Shown in pieces: positions 43,952 through 53,060 of a stretch of DNA of 54,644 nt. The DNA is taken from contig NZ_SPQC01000017.1 in the NCBI RefSeq assembly GCF_004569295.1, positions 1-54,644 on the forward strand, in the 5' to 3' direction. The DNA comes from Rothia nasimurium (GTDB taxonomy: Bacteria > Actinomycetota > Actinomycetes > Actinomycetales > Micrococcaceae). The notes below the pieces were generated by a model. The model was not told the DNA's origin, searched no databases, and saw nothing but the letters and a program-made list of their open reading frames with translations. The position numbers and the translations under genes are program-made. Every line of letters begins with the position of its first letter. The first letter of the stretch is position 1.

Positions 43952-45778
43952 TCAATGATGATGGGGGGGCAGGTAGGTGCCGAACCCCAAGGGCATATCA
44001 GCGCCTTCGGAGTCAGTGACCAGGAAAGTGATGATGCACATGCGGTTATCACCAACGGGGTGCCCAATGGTATCCCAGGGGGTGTTAGCGATGAACTCGT
44101 AGTACTCCGGAGTACCCACCCAGTCCAGGGGCCCCAGAATCTCAGGGATTCCCGTATCGGGGTCCACCGGGTCGACAGGCTCAACAGGAACCTCCGGGTC
44201 CACAGGCTGCTCGGGAGCAATCGGGGTCTCAGGTTCTGCCGGAGGGGTTGGCTCAGAGGGAGCAACCGGCTCCACAGGAACCTCAGGGGTTACCGGCTCG
44301 GCAGGAGCTTCCGGCTGCGAGGGAACAGCAGGGGCTTCGGGAGCAGCAGGTAGCTCAGGGGTGACCGGGGCAACCGAAGACTCAGGGGTAGGAGCCAGAG
44401 GAACCTGCGCAGAAACAGGCTCAGTCAGAGATGCTGTAACGTTTTCGGAAGCGGCAGGAGCACTCGCATTAGATGCAGCAGACCCAGCGGTCCTGTTCGT
44501 TGAAGCAGAGCTACCGTCGGACGAGGCAGCAGTAAGCGGCTGCCCAGCAGGAGCTTCCGGCGCCACAGCGTGGGCTAGAGAACTTGAAGAAGCCGCACTG
44601 CTAGAGCTGTTGCTACCCTGGCCAGCTGAGGGCCCGTTAACGGCTACAGACGAGCGCAAGGTTTCGGCGGTTATGCCGCTAGAGACACTCTGGGGCTCGT
44701 TCACCAGGCTATCGGTAACGCCTGAAGTATCATCGCTCGGCTGGGCTTTAGGGGTCTGCAGCTGGGAGTCTGCGCTGATAACCGCTGACCCGGCCGAAGA
44801 ATTATTGGCCAGGGCCATACCACCGGCCACAGCGCCGATAGCGGTCACGACCGCAGCGGCACCGGCCAGGGCCTGACTGCCGGGCGTCCAGCGTCCGCCC
44901 CCAAAACCTGAGAAAAGGCCACCCTGGGCACCGGCCCCAGCGGCGGCGCCACCAGCCACACCACCGGCTAGGAAGGGCAGAAGCACCTTGGAACCGTCGG
45001 TAATAACGGGCACCAGGCCCGCCAGCACGGGGAAGACCCAAACACGCATGGACTTGTTGATACCGGCCAGGGTCAGGTATTCCGAGGTGCAGTAGGAGCA
45101 CACCGACAGGTGCAGACGCAGAGCTTCACTACGTTTCTTGGTCAGGGAGCCACGCACCATAGAGCTCAGGTGGGGTGAGTACTGGGCACATTCGTCGGTC
45201 TTCGGCGCGTTCTGGTGGGCCTGCAAGAAGCCTTCGCGTAGGCTCTCACGGGCACGGGTAGCCAGGGCCGAGACGGCGTTGGCAGAAAGGTTCATGGTCT
45301 GGGCGACTTCGCGGGGCTTCTTATCTTCAACCTCGGTCATCCAGAGCACGGTCTGCCAGCGTTCCGGCAAGCCGGTGAAGGCGCTGATGAGCTCGTCTGA
45401 TTCGTGTAATTTCAAGACGGTTTCGTCCAGCGAGCCCATGGATTCCAGGTGCTCTTCTTCGCTGGGTACTTCTTTTTGGGCAATCAGGCCATTTTCTGCC
45501 GCCAGGTGGGCAATGGTAGTAGCCAGGTAGCCGCCCATAAAGGTTCGGGGGCCCTTACCGTTTTTGAGGGCCTGAAGCACACGCACAAAAGCTTCGGAGA
45601 CGATGTCTTCTGAGAGGGTGTTGTTAGAGGTGTGCTTGTAAGCGATGGCGCGAGCCATCGACACGTAACGTTCATACAGAACGCCGAACGAATCAAGCTT
45701 GCCTTCGCGGACGTCCGAGAGCAGCAGCTCGTCGGTGGGCCCGCCAGTAGCTGGTTGCGCGGTGTTGTGTGATTGCAT
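43952..45778 (-). CDS. ECF-type sigma factor fused to anti-sigma-like zinc domain, membrane helices and extracellular tail
   Basis: 608 aa as read. Sigma region 2 spans ~15-95 (EDIVSEAFVRVLQAL) and region 4 ~125-185 (LPERWQTVLWMTEV, MNLSANAVSALATRARESLR). A zf-HC2 anti-sigma motif H223-x3-C227-x2-C230 follows, then membrane segments at ~245-275 and ~303-325. Next come a Ser/Ala-rich stretch, Pro-Glu-Val repeats (~470-560) and a short terminal domain. A sigma factor tethered to its own sensor could release the sigma part upon cleavage. A seven-C tract (43963-43969) puts the last codons out of frame: one base fewer would extend the protein to a stop at 43879-43881. Confidence 0.85.
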   Translation of the reverse strand: MQSHNTAQPATGGPTDELLLSDVREGKLDSFGVLYERYVSMARAIAYKHTSNNTLSEDIVSEAFVRVLQALKNGKGPRTFMGGYLATTIAHLAAENGLIAQKEVPSEEEHLESMGSLDETVLKLHESDELISAFTGLPERWQTVLWMTEVEDKKPREVAQTMNLSANAVSALATRARESLREGFLQAHQNAPKTDECAQYSPHLSSMVRGSLTKKRSEALRLHLSVCSYCTSEYLTLAGINKSMRVWVFPVLAGLVPVITDGSKVLLPFLAGGVAGGAAAGAGAQGGLFSGFGGGRWTPGSQALAGAAAVVTAIGAVAGGMALANNSSAGSAVISADSQLQTPKAQPSDDTSGVTDSLVNEPQSVSSGITAETLRSSVAVNGPSAGQGSNSSSSAASSSSLAHAVAPEAPAGQPLTAASSDGSSASTNRTAGSAASNASAPAASENVTASLTEPVSAQVPLAPTPESSVAPVTPELPAAPEAPAVPSQPEAPAEPVTPEVPVEPVAPSEPTPPAEPETPIAPEQPVDPEVPVEPVDPVDPDTGIPEILGPLDWVGTPEYYEFIANTPWDTIGHPVGDNRMCIITFLVTDSEGADMPLGFGTYLPPHHH

Positions 45779-45882
45779 GAAAATCCCTGGGTTTATGCGA
45801 GTTACCCCTAGTTAGAGTGGTGGGGGCATTCTATTAGTCTATCGGGATTATGCCCTGTATGCAGTAGTTTGTGGAAAGAACA

Positions 45883-45929
45883 ACAACAGCCCGGCCCCTA
45901 TGCGGTGATAGGGGGCCGGGCCGTGTTGT
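45883..45929 (-). terminator. Terminator-like hairpin after the 42-aa ORF
   Basis: ACAACA...CCGGCCCCTAT pairs with ATAGGGG...CCGG...TGTTGT. On the minus strand it is followed by a T-rich run (TTGTTCTTTCC). It would close the small ORF at 45958 and insulate the sigma-fusion gene. Confidence 0.6.
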
Positions 45930-45957
45930 CCCTAGCGGTAAAGCGGTGCGAGCCTCT

Positions 45958-46086
45958 CTACCCTCTATTGATGGTAGTGGCTCCCCCTTCCCTGGAGGCG
46001 CCACCTGCCGGCGGTGAATGTGTAGCTTGTGCGCCACCACCCACGAACAGTGTTGGCACTTTGCGTTTCAGTGCCTGCGAAAGCAT
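45958..46086 (-). CDS. Possible small protein, 42 aa
   Basis: ATG 46086 to TAG 45958 on the minus strand. The translation begins MLSQALKRKVPTLFVGGGAQ, continues with a Pro/Gly/Thr-rich part and ends GATTINRG. There is no ribosome-binding site; a TACACT -10-like hexamer lies four bases before the ATG, so it might be leaderless. A strong hairpin lies ~30 bases after the stop. No Cys, no signal peptide. I do not recognise it; it could be a chance ORF. Confidence 0.35.
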   Translation of the reverse strand: MLSQALKRKVPTLFVGGGAQATHSPPAGGASREGGATTINRG

Positions 46087-46226
46087 CTGAAGTGTATTGG
46101 GTTGTATGTGTTTGCCCTGGCACAGAACCCGCGAACGGCCCTGTGCGGTGGCTATTTTCTGTGTGTGGTGGGCAGAGCCGCTCGATAAGTTCCAGCAGCG
46201 GCGGCTCTGCGCCTTAACACATCACA

Positions 46227-46317
46227 GTGTTGGCTCCTTGGGCGCCGGGGCGTTTTTTTGTTGAGGACGTCGAGCAGGTCGTTTTCGGTGTTGGCTCCTT
46301 GGGCGCCGGGGCGTTTT
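46227..46317. repeat. Pair of 30-bp direct repeats with 31-bp spacer (CRISPR-like)
   Basis: The repeat starts GTGTTGGCTCCTTGGGCGCC and ends GGGGCGTTTT. Identical copies lie at 46227-46256 and 46288-46317, separated by 31 unique bases. A weakly similar stretch follows at ~46349. The geometry fits a minimal CRISPR array, but there are only two units and no cas gene in the window. Directly upstream, GCAGAGCCGC and GCGGCTCTGC (~46172-46210) form an inverted repeat. Confidence 0.4.
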
Positions 46318-46503
46318 CCCCTAGTCCCGGCGAGGTGCCGTTGTGCTCGTCGAATCCCCACGATTGACGGGCACGCTTTGTTCCCTTGTTCCCCGCCGTA
46401 CTTCCCATGGCAGTTTGGGGGTGGTGTGCCACCGAGCCGATCATGAAAACCGGTAGGCACACCCGACAGTTTTGCGCTGTCATAGATAAAGAGCCGTTTG
46501 AGC

Positions 46504-46544
46504 CCGTTTCATGACGCGAAAACGGGAAGTTTTTTAAAAAACTT
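46504..46544 (+). terminator. AT-rich terminator-like stretch
   Basis: CCCGTTT and AAACGGG form a stem (46504-46526), followed by AAG and six Ts. The T-run is also part of a perfect 18-bp palindrome (46527-46544). No gene is evident immediately upstream on the plus strand. The rest of 46545-46750 shows nothing I can assign. Confidence 0.35.
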
Positions 46545-46760
46545 TTTCAGACTCCCTTAAATGCACGCCTGACAAGCTCTTTTACTCCTCAAAGTTTTTT
46601 AAAAGTTTGAAGCTCTGCACCCGGCAAAGCCGCCGCATCGCTCGCAATAGGTAGGCGCGGACGTCCGCCCTCCTTTCACAGCAGGGCCAGCTGGGCGCAC
46701 CCACTGGACTGCCTTACCCAAGGTTCAATCCAGGCATTCTTAAGGTGCTACCCAGCCTTA

Positions 46761-46794
46761 CCTTATTGTGAAAGATTCAAAATAAGGATATTAT
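46761..46794 (+). promoter_or_regulatory. furA promoter with Fur/PerR-type operator
   Basis: A 27-bp imperfect palindrome (46761-46787, arms CCTTATT and AATAAGG with an ATTC/GAAa centre) overlaps TTGTGA (-35, 46766-46771) and lies next to TATTAT (-10, 46789-46794), with a 17-bp spacer. The -10 ends six bases before ATG 46801, so the mRNA is probably leaderless. The layout implies autorepression by FurA. Confidence 0.7.
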
Positions 46795-46800
46795 GGTGAC

Positions 46801-47352
46801 ATGATGTCAACAACAAGCATCCTCGGAGCAAACGGTTGCAGCCACATCCCCGGTAGCACCGAAACCCCCGCCAGCGCTCACCAAGAAGCATGGTCAGCCC
46901 AGCTCCGAGCTAAGGGCCGCCGCGTCACCAAGCAGCGCCTCGCCGTGCTTGCCGCTGTACACGATAACCCCCACTCCACCGCAGACGCCGTGATCACGGC
47001 CGTCCGTCGGGAACTGCCGGGCATCACTGTGCAGTCGGTCTACGTCGTCCTTGCCGACCTCACCGACATCAATATGCTCCGCAAGTTTGAACCACCGGGA
47101 TCAGCAGGGCTCTACGAGACCCGCACCGGCGACAACCACCACCACGCCTACTGCATCCGCTGCGGCAAGGTCGAAGACGTGGACTGCGCCATCGGGGCCG
47201 CCCCCTGCCTGACCCCCAGCGATTTTCACGGCATGGCTCTTCTCAGCGCCGATGTGCTCTACCGAGGCATCTGCGCCGACTGCCAAAACGCCGACGAAAA
47301 AGAATTGGCTCTCGCCCAGCAGGCAGCCGCCAACCAGGCACTAGCCAGCTAG
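46801..47352 (+). CDS. furA: Fur-family peroxide-responsive repressor (FurA-like)
   Basis: 183 aa. The winged helix covers ~30-95 ([40 protein letters not shown]). The dimerisation domain has the His-rich [20 protein letters not shown] with a CxxC pair, and a second CxxC in GICADCQN for structural zinc. FurA or PerR-type proteins repress catalase genes until oxidised by peroxide; the catalase gene follows 86 bases downstream. The start at 46801 fits a leaderless mRNA; ATG 46804 is next. Confidence 0.9.
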   Translation: MMSTTSILGANGCSHIPGSTETPASAHQEAWSAQLRAKGRRVTKQRLAVLAAVHDNPHSTADAVITAVRRELPGITVQSVYVVLADLTDINMLRKFEPPGSAGLYETRTGDNHHHAYCIRCGKVEDVDCAIGAAPCLTPSDFHGMALLSADVLYRGICADCQNADEKELALAQQAAANQALAS

Positions 47353-47438
47353 GGCAGAGCGCCATCACCCTCTGTCTGCCTACTAGAACCGCCCCTAGAC
47401 GCAAGCAGAAAACAACCCCACACAGGAAAGTAGGAAAA

Positions 47439-48941
47439 ATGAACAACCCGATTAAGCCCGGTTCATTTACCACCACCACCCAGGGTGCCCCCGTTGCCTC
47501 AGACAACGACTCCCTGACCGTAGGTGCCGACGGCCCCATCGTCCTGCACGACGCCTACACCGTCGAAAAGCTCGCCCAGTTCAACCGCGAGCGCGTCCCC
47601 GAGCGCGTTGTCCACGCCAAGGGCACCGGCGCATTCGGTGTTTTTGAGACCACCGAAGATGTCTCCAAGTACACCCGTGCAGCCCTCTTCCAGCCCGGTG
47701 TATCCACCGAGATGCTGATTCGCTTCTCCACCGTTGCCGGTGAGCAGGGTTCACCCGACACCTGGCGCGACCCCCGCGGTTTTGCGGTCAAGTTCTACAC
47801 CACCGAGGGTAACTACGACCTGGTCGGTAACAACACCCCCGTCTTCTTCATCCGCGATGCCATCAAGTTCCCCGACTTCATCCACTCTCAGAAGCGTCTG
47901 CCCGGCAACGGCCTGCGCAACAACGACATGCAGTGGGACTTCTGGAGCCTGCGGACCGAGTCAGCCCACCAGGTAACCTGGCTCATGGGTGACCGCGGCA
48001 TCCCCGCTACCCTGCGCCACATGGACGGCTTCGGTTCACACACCTACCAGTGGATCAACGCCGAAGGCGAGCGTTTCTGGGTCAAGTACCACTTCAAGAC
48101 CGACCAGGGCAACGACTTCCTGACCGGTGCTGATGCTGAGCGTATCGCTGGCGAAAACGCTGACTACCACCGTCAGGACCTCTACGAGGCTATCGAGCGC
48201 GGCGAGTTCCCCTCATGGACTCTCTACGTTCAGGTCATGCCCTACGAGGACGCCAAGACCTACCGCTTCAACCCCTTCGACCTGACCAAGGTCTGGCCCC
48301 ACGCTGACTACCCCTTGATCAAGGTGGGTAAGATGACCCTGAACAAGAACCCCGAGAACTTCTTCGCTCAGATTGAGCAGGCTACCTTCTCGCCCTCCAA
48401 CTTCGTTCCGGGTATCGCAGCCTCCCCCGACAAGATGCTGCTGGGCCGCATCTTCTCCTACCCCGATGCACACCGTTACCGTGTAGGCACCAACTTCGCT
48501 GACCTGCCCGTCAACTACGCGAAGAACGCTGAAGTGAACAACTACAGCCAGGACGGCGCTATGCGCTACACCTTCAACAGCCCCGACACCCCCGTCTACG
48601 CCCCCAACACCTTCGGTGGCCCCCACGCTGACGCTGCCCGCGCCGGTGAGGGTTCTTGGGAAGCTGACGGCGCCCTGGTTCGCGCTGCTGCCACCCTGCA
48701 CGCTGAGGACGACGACTTCGGCCAGGCCCGCACCCTCTACGCCGATGTCATGGACGATGCTGCTAAGGCCCGTCTGGTTGAGAACATCGCCGGTCACGTT
48801 GGTGCTGTTGTCTCTGACGAGATTCGTGAGCGTGCCTTCAAGTACTGGGATTCAGTCCACGAAGAGCTGGGCGCCCGCGTACGTGAGGCCTACAAGCACA
48901 ACAACGAGAAGAGCAACGAGCCCACTCCCCAGACCACCTAA
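47439..48941 (+). CDS. katA: Monofunctional heme catalase
   Basis: 500 aa, clade typical of ~480-500 residue catalases. It splits hydrogen peroxide. The distal His region is [16 protein letters not shown], followed by [20 protein letters not shown] and [20 protein letters not shown]. The proximal heme Tyr is in [21 protein letters not shown] lies before the ATG. It is co-located with furA, its presumed repressor, and closed by a strong terminator. No signal peptide, so cytoplasmic. Confidence 0.97.
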   Translation: MNNPIKPGSFTTTTQGAPVASDNDSLTVGADGPIVLHDAYTVEKLAQFNRERVPERVVHAKGTGAFGVFETTEDVSKYTRAALFQPGVSTEMLIRFSTVAGEQGSPDTWRDPRGFAVKFYTTEGNYDLVGNNTPVFFIRDAIKFPDFIHSQKRLPGNGLRNNDMQWDFWSLRTESAHQVTWLMGDRGIPATLRHMDGFGSHTYQWINAEGERFWVKYHFKTDQGNDFLTGADAERIAGENADYHRQDLYEAIERGEFPSWTLYVQVMPYEDAKTYRFNPFDLTKVWPHADYPLIKVGKMTLNKNPENFFAQIEQATFSPSNFVPGIAASPDKMLLGRIFSYPDAHRYRVGTNFADLPVNYAKNAEVNNYSQDGAMRYTFNSPDTPVYAPNTFGGPHADAARAGEGSWEADGALVRAAATLHAEDDDFGQARTLYADVMDDAAKARLVENIAGHVGAVVSDEIRERAFKYWDSVHEELGARVREAYKHNNEKSNEPTPQTT

Positions 48942-48971
48942 GGTCTGCGGTAAAGCCTAGCTTTTCGCAAG

Positions 48972-49019
48972 AAAGCCGCCCCCGGCGTCCTTGATAATCA
49001 GGACGCCGGGGGCGGCTTT
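48972..49019 (+). terminator. katA terminator
   Basis: Perfect 20-bp arms (48972-48991 / 49000-49019), starting AAAGCCGCC and ending GGCGGCTTT, around an 8-nt loop. The apical CGTCCT/AGGACG helix resembles the one in the terminator at 3983. Confidence 0.9.
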
Positions 49020-49094
49020 ATGTGCTGCAGGCAGATGGGGTGGGGCCCCTGCACTGTGCTTTATGTGATGCTGTGCTGTATTGGGCAGCGCGCC

Positions 49095-51551
49095 TTATTC
49101 GGCGATGTGCTTGGGGGCGTCTTCTTCGTCGCGTTCCTTCTTCTCAAAGGGCCACCACCAGGCGGCTTCACCCAGCAGGTACATGGTGGCCGGGATGAAG
49201 GTGGTGCGGATCAGGAAGGCGTCCATGGCGACGCCCAGGGCTAGGGCGAAGCCGATGGGGCGCACGGCGGTGAGGTGGGAGAAGATGAAGCCGGCGAAAA
49301 CGGCAACCATGATGACGCCGCAGGCAGTCACAACGGCCCCGCCCTGCTTGTAACCCAGCACAACGGCGTCGCCCGCCGAGTGGCCCTTTCGGTGGGCATC
49401 GCGCATGCCCGAGACGATGAAGATTTGATAGTCCACCGAAAGGCCGAAGAGGATGCCGATCAGCAGGATAGGTAGGAAGGCCAGGATAGGCCCGGGCTGG
49501 GTAACGCCGAAGACGTCGGCGAGCCAGCCCCACTGGTAGACAGCGACAACGGCGCCGAAGGAGGCCAGGGTGGAGAGCAGGAAGCCGATGGTGGCCATGA
49601 CCGGCACGATAATGGAGCGGAAGACGAAGGCCATGAGCACCAGGCAGAGGGCGATTACCACTCCAAGATAGAGCGGGATGGACTGTGAGATACGCTCTGA
49701 AATCTCGATGTTAGCCACGGTAGAGCCGGTCAGGCCGATGGTGGTTGCGGTGGCTTTTTCGGTGGCTTCGAGCTTGTCATTCATGGAGTGAACGGTAGCT
49801 AGGGTGCTGTCTGCCGAGGGCCCTTCGGTGGGGAAGAAGGCCAGGATGGCGGTGGCGTTGTCGTCACTGGTAGCGACGATGGCGACGCTTTCAATTTTGT
49901 TGTTTTTGAGGCGGTCGGCCACGTCGAGGGCTACGTCGCGCAGGCGGGCTTCATCGCCGGGGACGGTGAGGGTCAGACCCGCGATGATGGGCCCGTTGAC
50001 GCCTTCACCGAACTTTTCGGAGATGGTCTGGTAGGCCTGGTAGGAGGTTGAGTCGGTGGCCTGGTAGGAACCGTCGGGCAGGCCCAGGCGGAGGGAGGTG
50101 GTGGGAATGATGGCCAGTACCAGCACGGCTACCGCTACGAAGGTCATGGCGAAGGGGTGACGGGTGACGAAGCCGCCCCAACCCTTGTAGGCCGCTTCGA
50201 TTTCAGCGAAGGCTTCGCGGCGGTTGCGGGGTACCTGGATTTCCTGGGTGCGGGCCAGGTTGAGCTGGGTGAGTTCTTCTCGCTGGGCGCGGGTCAGCAG
50301 GCGGGTGCCCAGCAGGCTCAGGACGGCCGGTACCAGGGTTAGGGAGGAAGCCACGACCAGGGCAACGGCGAAGGCCCCGGCAAAGCCCATGATGGCCAGG
50401 AAGGGCAGGCCGGTGAGGCAGAGGGCTGAGAGGGCGATGATGTTGGTCATGCCAGCAAAGAGCACGGAGTGGCCCGCGGTCGAGTTGGCGGTGCCTACCG
50501 CATCGAGCACGTCGGCGCCGTCGCGTAGTTCTTCGCGGAAGCGGTAGAGAATCAGCAGGGCATAATCGATACCGACGCCCAGGCCCAGCATGAGGGCGAG
50601 GACGGGGTCGGTTGCTGTCATGTCGATAAAGGCGGTGCTGGTGTAGACCAGGGCAACAGCGGTACCGGCTCCGATGAGGGCAAGTACCAGGGGTAGACCG
50701 GCGGCGACTACCGCCCCTAGGGTAATCAGCAGGACGATAAAGGCCACGACCAGGCCAATGATTTCTGAGATGCCAAAGACGTCGCTGACGTCCTGGTCGA
50801 GCTCATAGCTGTAATTGACGGTCAGGCCGGTGTCTTTGAGCGTATCAAAGGTGCTAAAGACTTCTTCCCGCACCGAGGTTGGCAGGGAATTGGTGTCCTG
50901 GTTGAAGGCAATATTGACGATGGCTGCGGTGCCGTCTTCGCTCACCATGTTGGCATCGGCTGCCGCGTCAAGCTCACGCTGGGTGGCATCGACCTTATCC
51001 TGGTTCGCACGCAGGGTGGTGCGGGCTTCGGCCAGGGCGGCTTCCTGGGTTGCCAAATCGGGGGTAAGAGCTGCGATTTCTTCGGCGCTCAGGCCCTCAG
51101 GAAGGGTCGCTTTGGCGGCGTCCAGCTGGGTCTGCCCCTCATCAATCTGTGCCTTGGCTTGGGCCAGCTGTGCTTTAGCGTCCTCAAGCTGCACGGACGC
51201 CTGGGTCATGGCGTCCGCCGCTACGAAGGGGTCGAGGGAGCCAGCTACTTCGGGTAGCTGGTCAATTGTGGTGACGGCCTGGGCGATAGCCTGCTTCTGG
51301 GTGTCGTTGAAACCGCTCTCGGCCTCTAGCACCACGTAGCCGCTAGAGATACCGTTGTCGGGAATCTTAGCCTGGAGGTCTTCGCGTACCGCCTCAAAGG
51401 AGGCCCCCGGCATGGTGTAGCTGGCGGTTGCGCCGCGGGCTAGGGTCAGTGCCCCCACACCGGCGAGGGTCAGAAGCACCAGCCACAGCACAATGGTGGC
51501 GCGGGCATGACGAGCCGCGGTAAGGCCGAGCGTGCGCAGGGCACCGGTCAT
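49095..51551 (-). CDS. MMPL/RND-family membrane transporter
   Basis: 818 aa. Layout of MMPL exporters: one N-terminal helix, a large extracytoplasmic domain with a long coiled-coil part (~115-215: ASVQLEDAKAQLAQAKAQID), five helices with the family motif GLGVGIDYALLILYRFREEL, a second extracytoplasmic domain (~460-600) and a second five-helix block with LFGLSVDYQIFIVSGMRDAH. The Asp-Tyr pairs in these motifs serve proton coupling. Substrates are lipids or drugs in known members; here unknown. It is 28 bases downstream of the SseB-like gene on the same strand. Confidence 0.9.
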   Translation of the reverse strand: MTGALRTLGLTAARHARATIVLWLVLLTLAGVGALTLARGATASYTMPGASFEAVREDLQAKIPDNGISSGYVVLEAESGFNDTQKQAIAQAVTTIDQLPEVAGSLDPFVAADAMTQASVQLEDAKAQLAQAKAQIDEGQTQLDAAKATLPEGLSAEEIAALTPDLATQEAALAEARTTLRANQDKVDATQRELDAAADANMVSEDGTAAIVNIAFNQDTNSLPTSVREEVFSTFDTLKDTGLTVNYSYELDQDVSDVFGISEIIGLVVAFIVLLITLGAVVAAGLPLVLALIGAGTAVALVYTSTAFIDMTATDPVLALMLGLGVGIDYALLILYRFREELRDGADVLDAVGTANSTAGHSVLFAGMTNIIALSALCLTGLPFLAIMGFAGAFAVALVVASSLTLVPAVLSLLGTRLLTRAQREELTQLNLARTQEIQVPRNRREAFAEIEAAYKGWGGFVTRHPFAMTFVAVAVLVLAIIPTTSLRLGLPDGSYQATDSTSYQAYQTISEKFGEGVNGPIIAGLTLTVPGDEARLRDVALDVADRLKNNKIESVAIVATSDDNATAILAFFPTEGPSADSTLATVHSMNDKLEATEKATATTIGLTGSTVANIEISERISQSIPLYLGVVIALCLVLMAFVFRSIIVPVMATIGFLLSTLASFGAVVAVYQWGWLADVFGVTQPGPILAFLPILLIGILFGLSVDYQIFIVSGMRDAHRKGHSAGDAVVLGYKQGGAVVTACGVIMVAVFAGFIFSHLTAVRPIGFALALGVAMDAFLIRTTFIPATMYLLGEAAWWWPFEKKERDEEDAPKHIAE

Positions 51552-51579
51552 GGGGAACTCCTGGGTAAGAGGCGGGGGT

Positions 51580-52887
51580 TTACTGTGATTCTACTACTGA
51601 AATGAGCTGGCGCACCTGTTCCATGGGGAGAGTGGCATGGGGGGCCAGGGCATTGATACGCACAGAGCTGCTCGTACCGGCGGCAAGAAGCTTCAGGACG
51701 TCCAAGGCCGGGGCGCTTCGCACTACCAGGGTGGGGTCGAGGGCAGCGACCTCGGCAGAGGTGGTAAAGACCAGGGCGACGTTCTCTTCGCTCTCGTCGT
51801 CCTTCTTGAGCATGACTGGGCGCCCTGCAGAATCATCGGCCCGGACTCCCAGGAGTAGCACTGAGGCAGGTGCGGTCAGCGCCATGAGTAGGTCATGCAT
51901 GTTTTCTTCAAATAGGGCCCGTTGGGCAGGCATATTGTGGGGGGAGCCGAGTACCCACTGAATCTGGGCTTTTTCGATGAAGCATTCGTGATCACTGCCG
52001 GGGTCAAGCACCAGCACGTCGATGCTGTCATCGTGGGCCACCTGCAAGAAAACCTTCATGGCGTGTTCTACCACCAGGCGGGGGTAGGGTTCGTTCAGCA
52101 CCTGGGTCGAGTAGGCCTGGGCCGATTCTGTTGCCGTGTAGGCGGTCAGGGCCCGCATACCGTTGGCCAGGCGGAGCACCTGGTAGTTGAGCTGGGCGGT
52201 GCCCTCGGGGGTGAGGGTGCTCTGGGAGATGTCCATGATGAGGTTGCCGCCCTGGGCAGTGCGGACGACGTTCGCCAGGGACTGCTCGCTCCTGGCGGTT
52301 GCGAAGCCCGCCAGGGCCTCGGCCAGGTAGCGGTTAACGGGGCCTACCGGCAGGCCCCCTTCCCCGCCGGGCTCAGTAAAACCTGCGCCCCGGCGTCCTG
52401 CTAGACGCACGGCAGCCCAGTCAGGCACGTGCTCGGGGTCGCGGGGGAAAAGTTCAAAGTGGGCGCGGATATCGCGGGCGCTCAGGCGGCCCTCGCCCTT
52501 CCAGTCCACCGGCTCGTGGGCGCGATCGTAGGACGCCCCAATCTGGTACTGCGGGTCGGGCCAGTTGCTGGCGGTAATCACCACCGAAGCGGTGAACCAG
52601 GTGCCTTCCCCCTCAACGAAAGAGGCATGCTGCAGCTGCTCAATAGCGGGCAGTACCGGGCTATCTGACTTCACCGGGCCTACGGTTCCCACATAGTCCT
52701 GTTCATCGCGTGATTCGGTAATACGCACAAAAACGCTCTCAGACAGGGGCTTGATATTGAGCACCAGCTCATTCCAGCCGGGTTCAACCTTGACCGTGCC
52801 CAGCATCCAGCTACCAATGGCGTTCAGGGCGTCTTGCACCATAGCGGGGCGTTCGATCTCGGTGTAACGGGGCGAAGAGGGCGACAT
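51580..52887 (-). CDS. SseB-domain protein of unknown function
   Basis: 435 aa. An N-terminal part (~1-145: IERPAMVQDALNAIGSWMLG, YQIGASYDRAHEPVDWKGEG) resembles the DUF600/YezG-type immunity-protein fold. Two SseB-like domains seem to follow: ~190-280 (SLANVVRTAQGGNLIMDISQ, MRALTAYTATESAQAYSTQ) and ~325-435 (DLLMALTAPASVLLLGVRAD, NVALVFTTSAEVAALDP). No signal or membrane segment. It is divergent from the DUF6882-like gene. The domain calls are from memory of the families and are moderate in certainty. Confidence 0.6.
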   Translation of the reverse strand: MSPSSPRYTEIERPAMVQDALNAIGSWMLGTVKVEPGWNELVLNIKPLSESVFVRITESRDEQDYVGTVGPVKSDSPVLPAIEQLQHASFVEGEGTWFTASVVITASNWPDPQYQIGASYDRAHEPVDWKGEGRLSARDIRAHFELFPRDPEHVPDWAAVRLAGRRGAGFTEPGGEGGLPVGPVNRYLAEALAGFATARSEQSLANVVRTAQGGNLIMDISQSTLTPEGTAQLNYQVLRLANGMRALTAYTATESAQAYSTQVLNEPYPRLVVEHAMKVFLQVAHDDSIDVLVLDPGSDHECFIEKAQIQWVLGSPHNMPAQRALFEENMHDLLMALTAPASVLLLGVRADDSAGRPVMLKKDDESEENVALVFTTSAEVAALDPTLVVRSAPALDVLKLLAAGTSSSVRINALAPHATLPMEQVRQLISVVESQ

Positions 52888-53060
52888 ACTGTTCCTGAAG
52901 GTTTGGGCGAAGCAAAACCCTACGCGGCGCTACACACTTAGCAGGGCCACAGGGTGCGAGTTATCTCCCCTATTAAACCAAGAAACTACCCGCCCCGGGG
53001 CAGCGTACACCGCCCTTCTCGCTGAGTGATACACCCCCAGTTGCAGGGAGGTAGCTGAAT

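Noticed and set aside
46152-46483. Minus-strand open frames across the 30-bp repeats
   Set aside because: Low-complexity translations, no start signals, and the repeat pair explains the similarity between frames.
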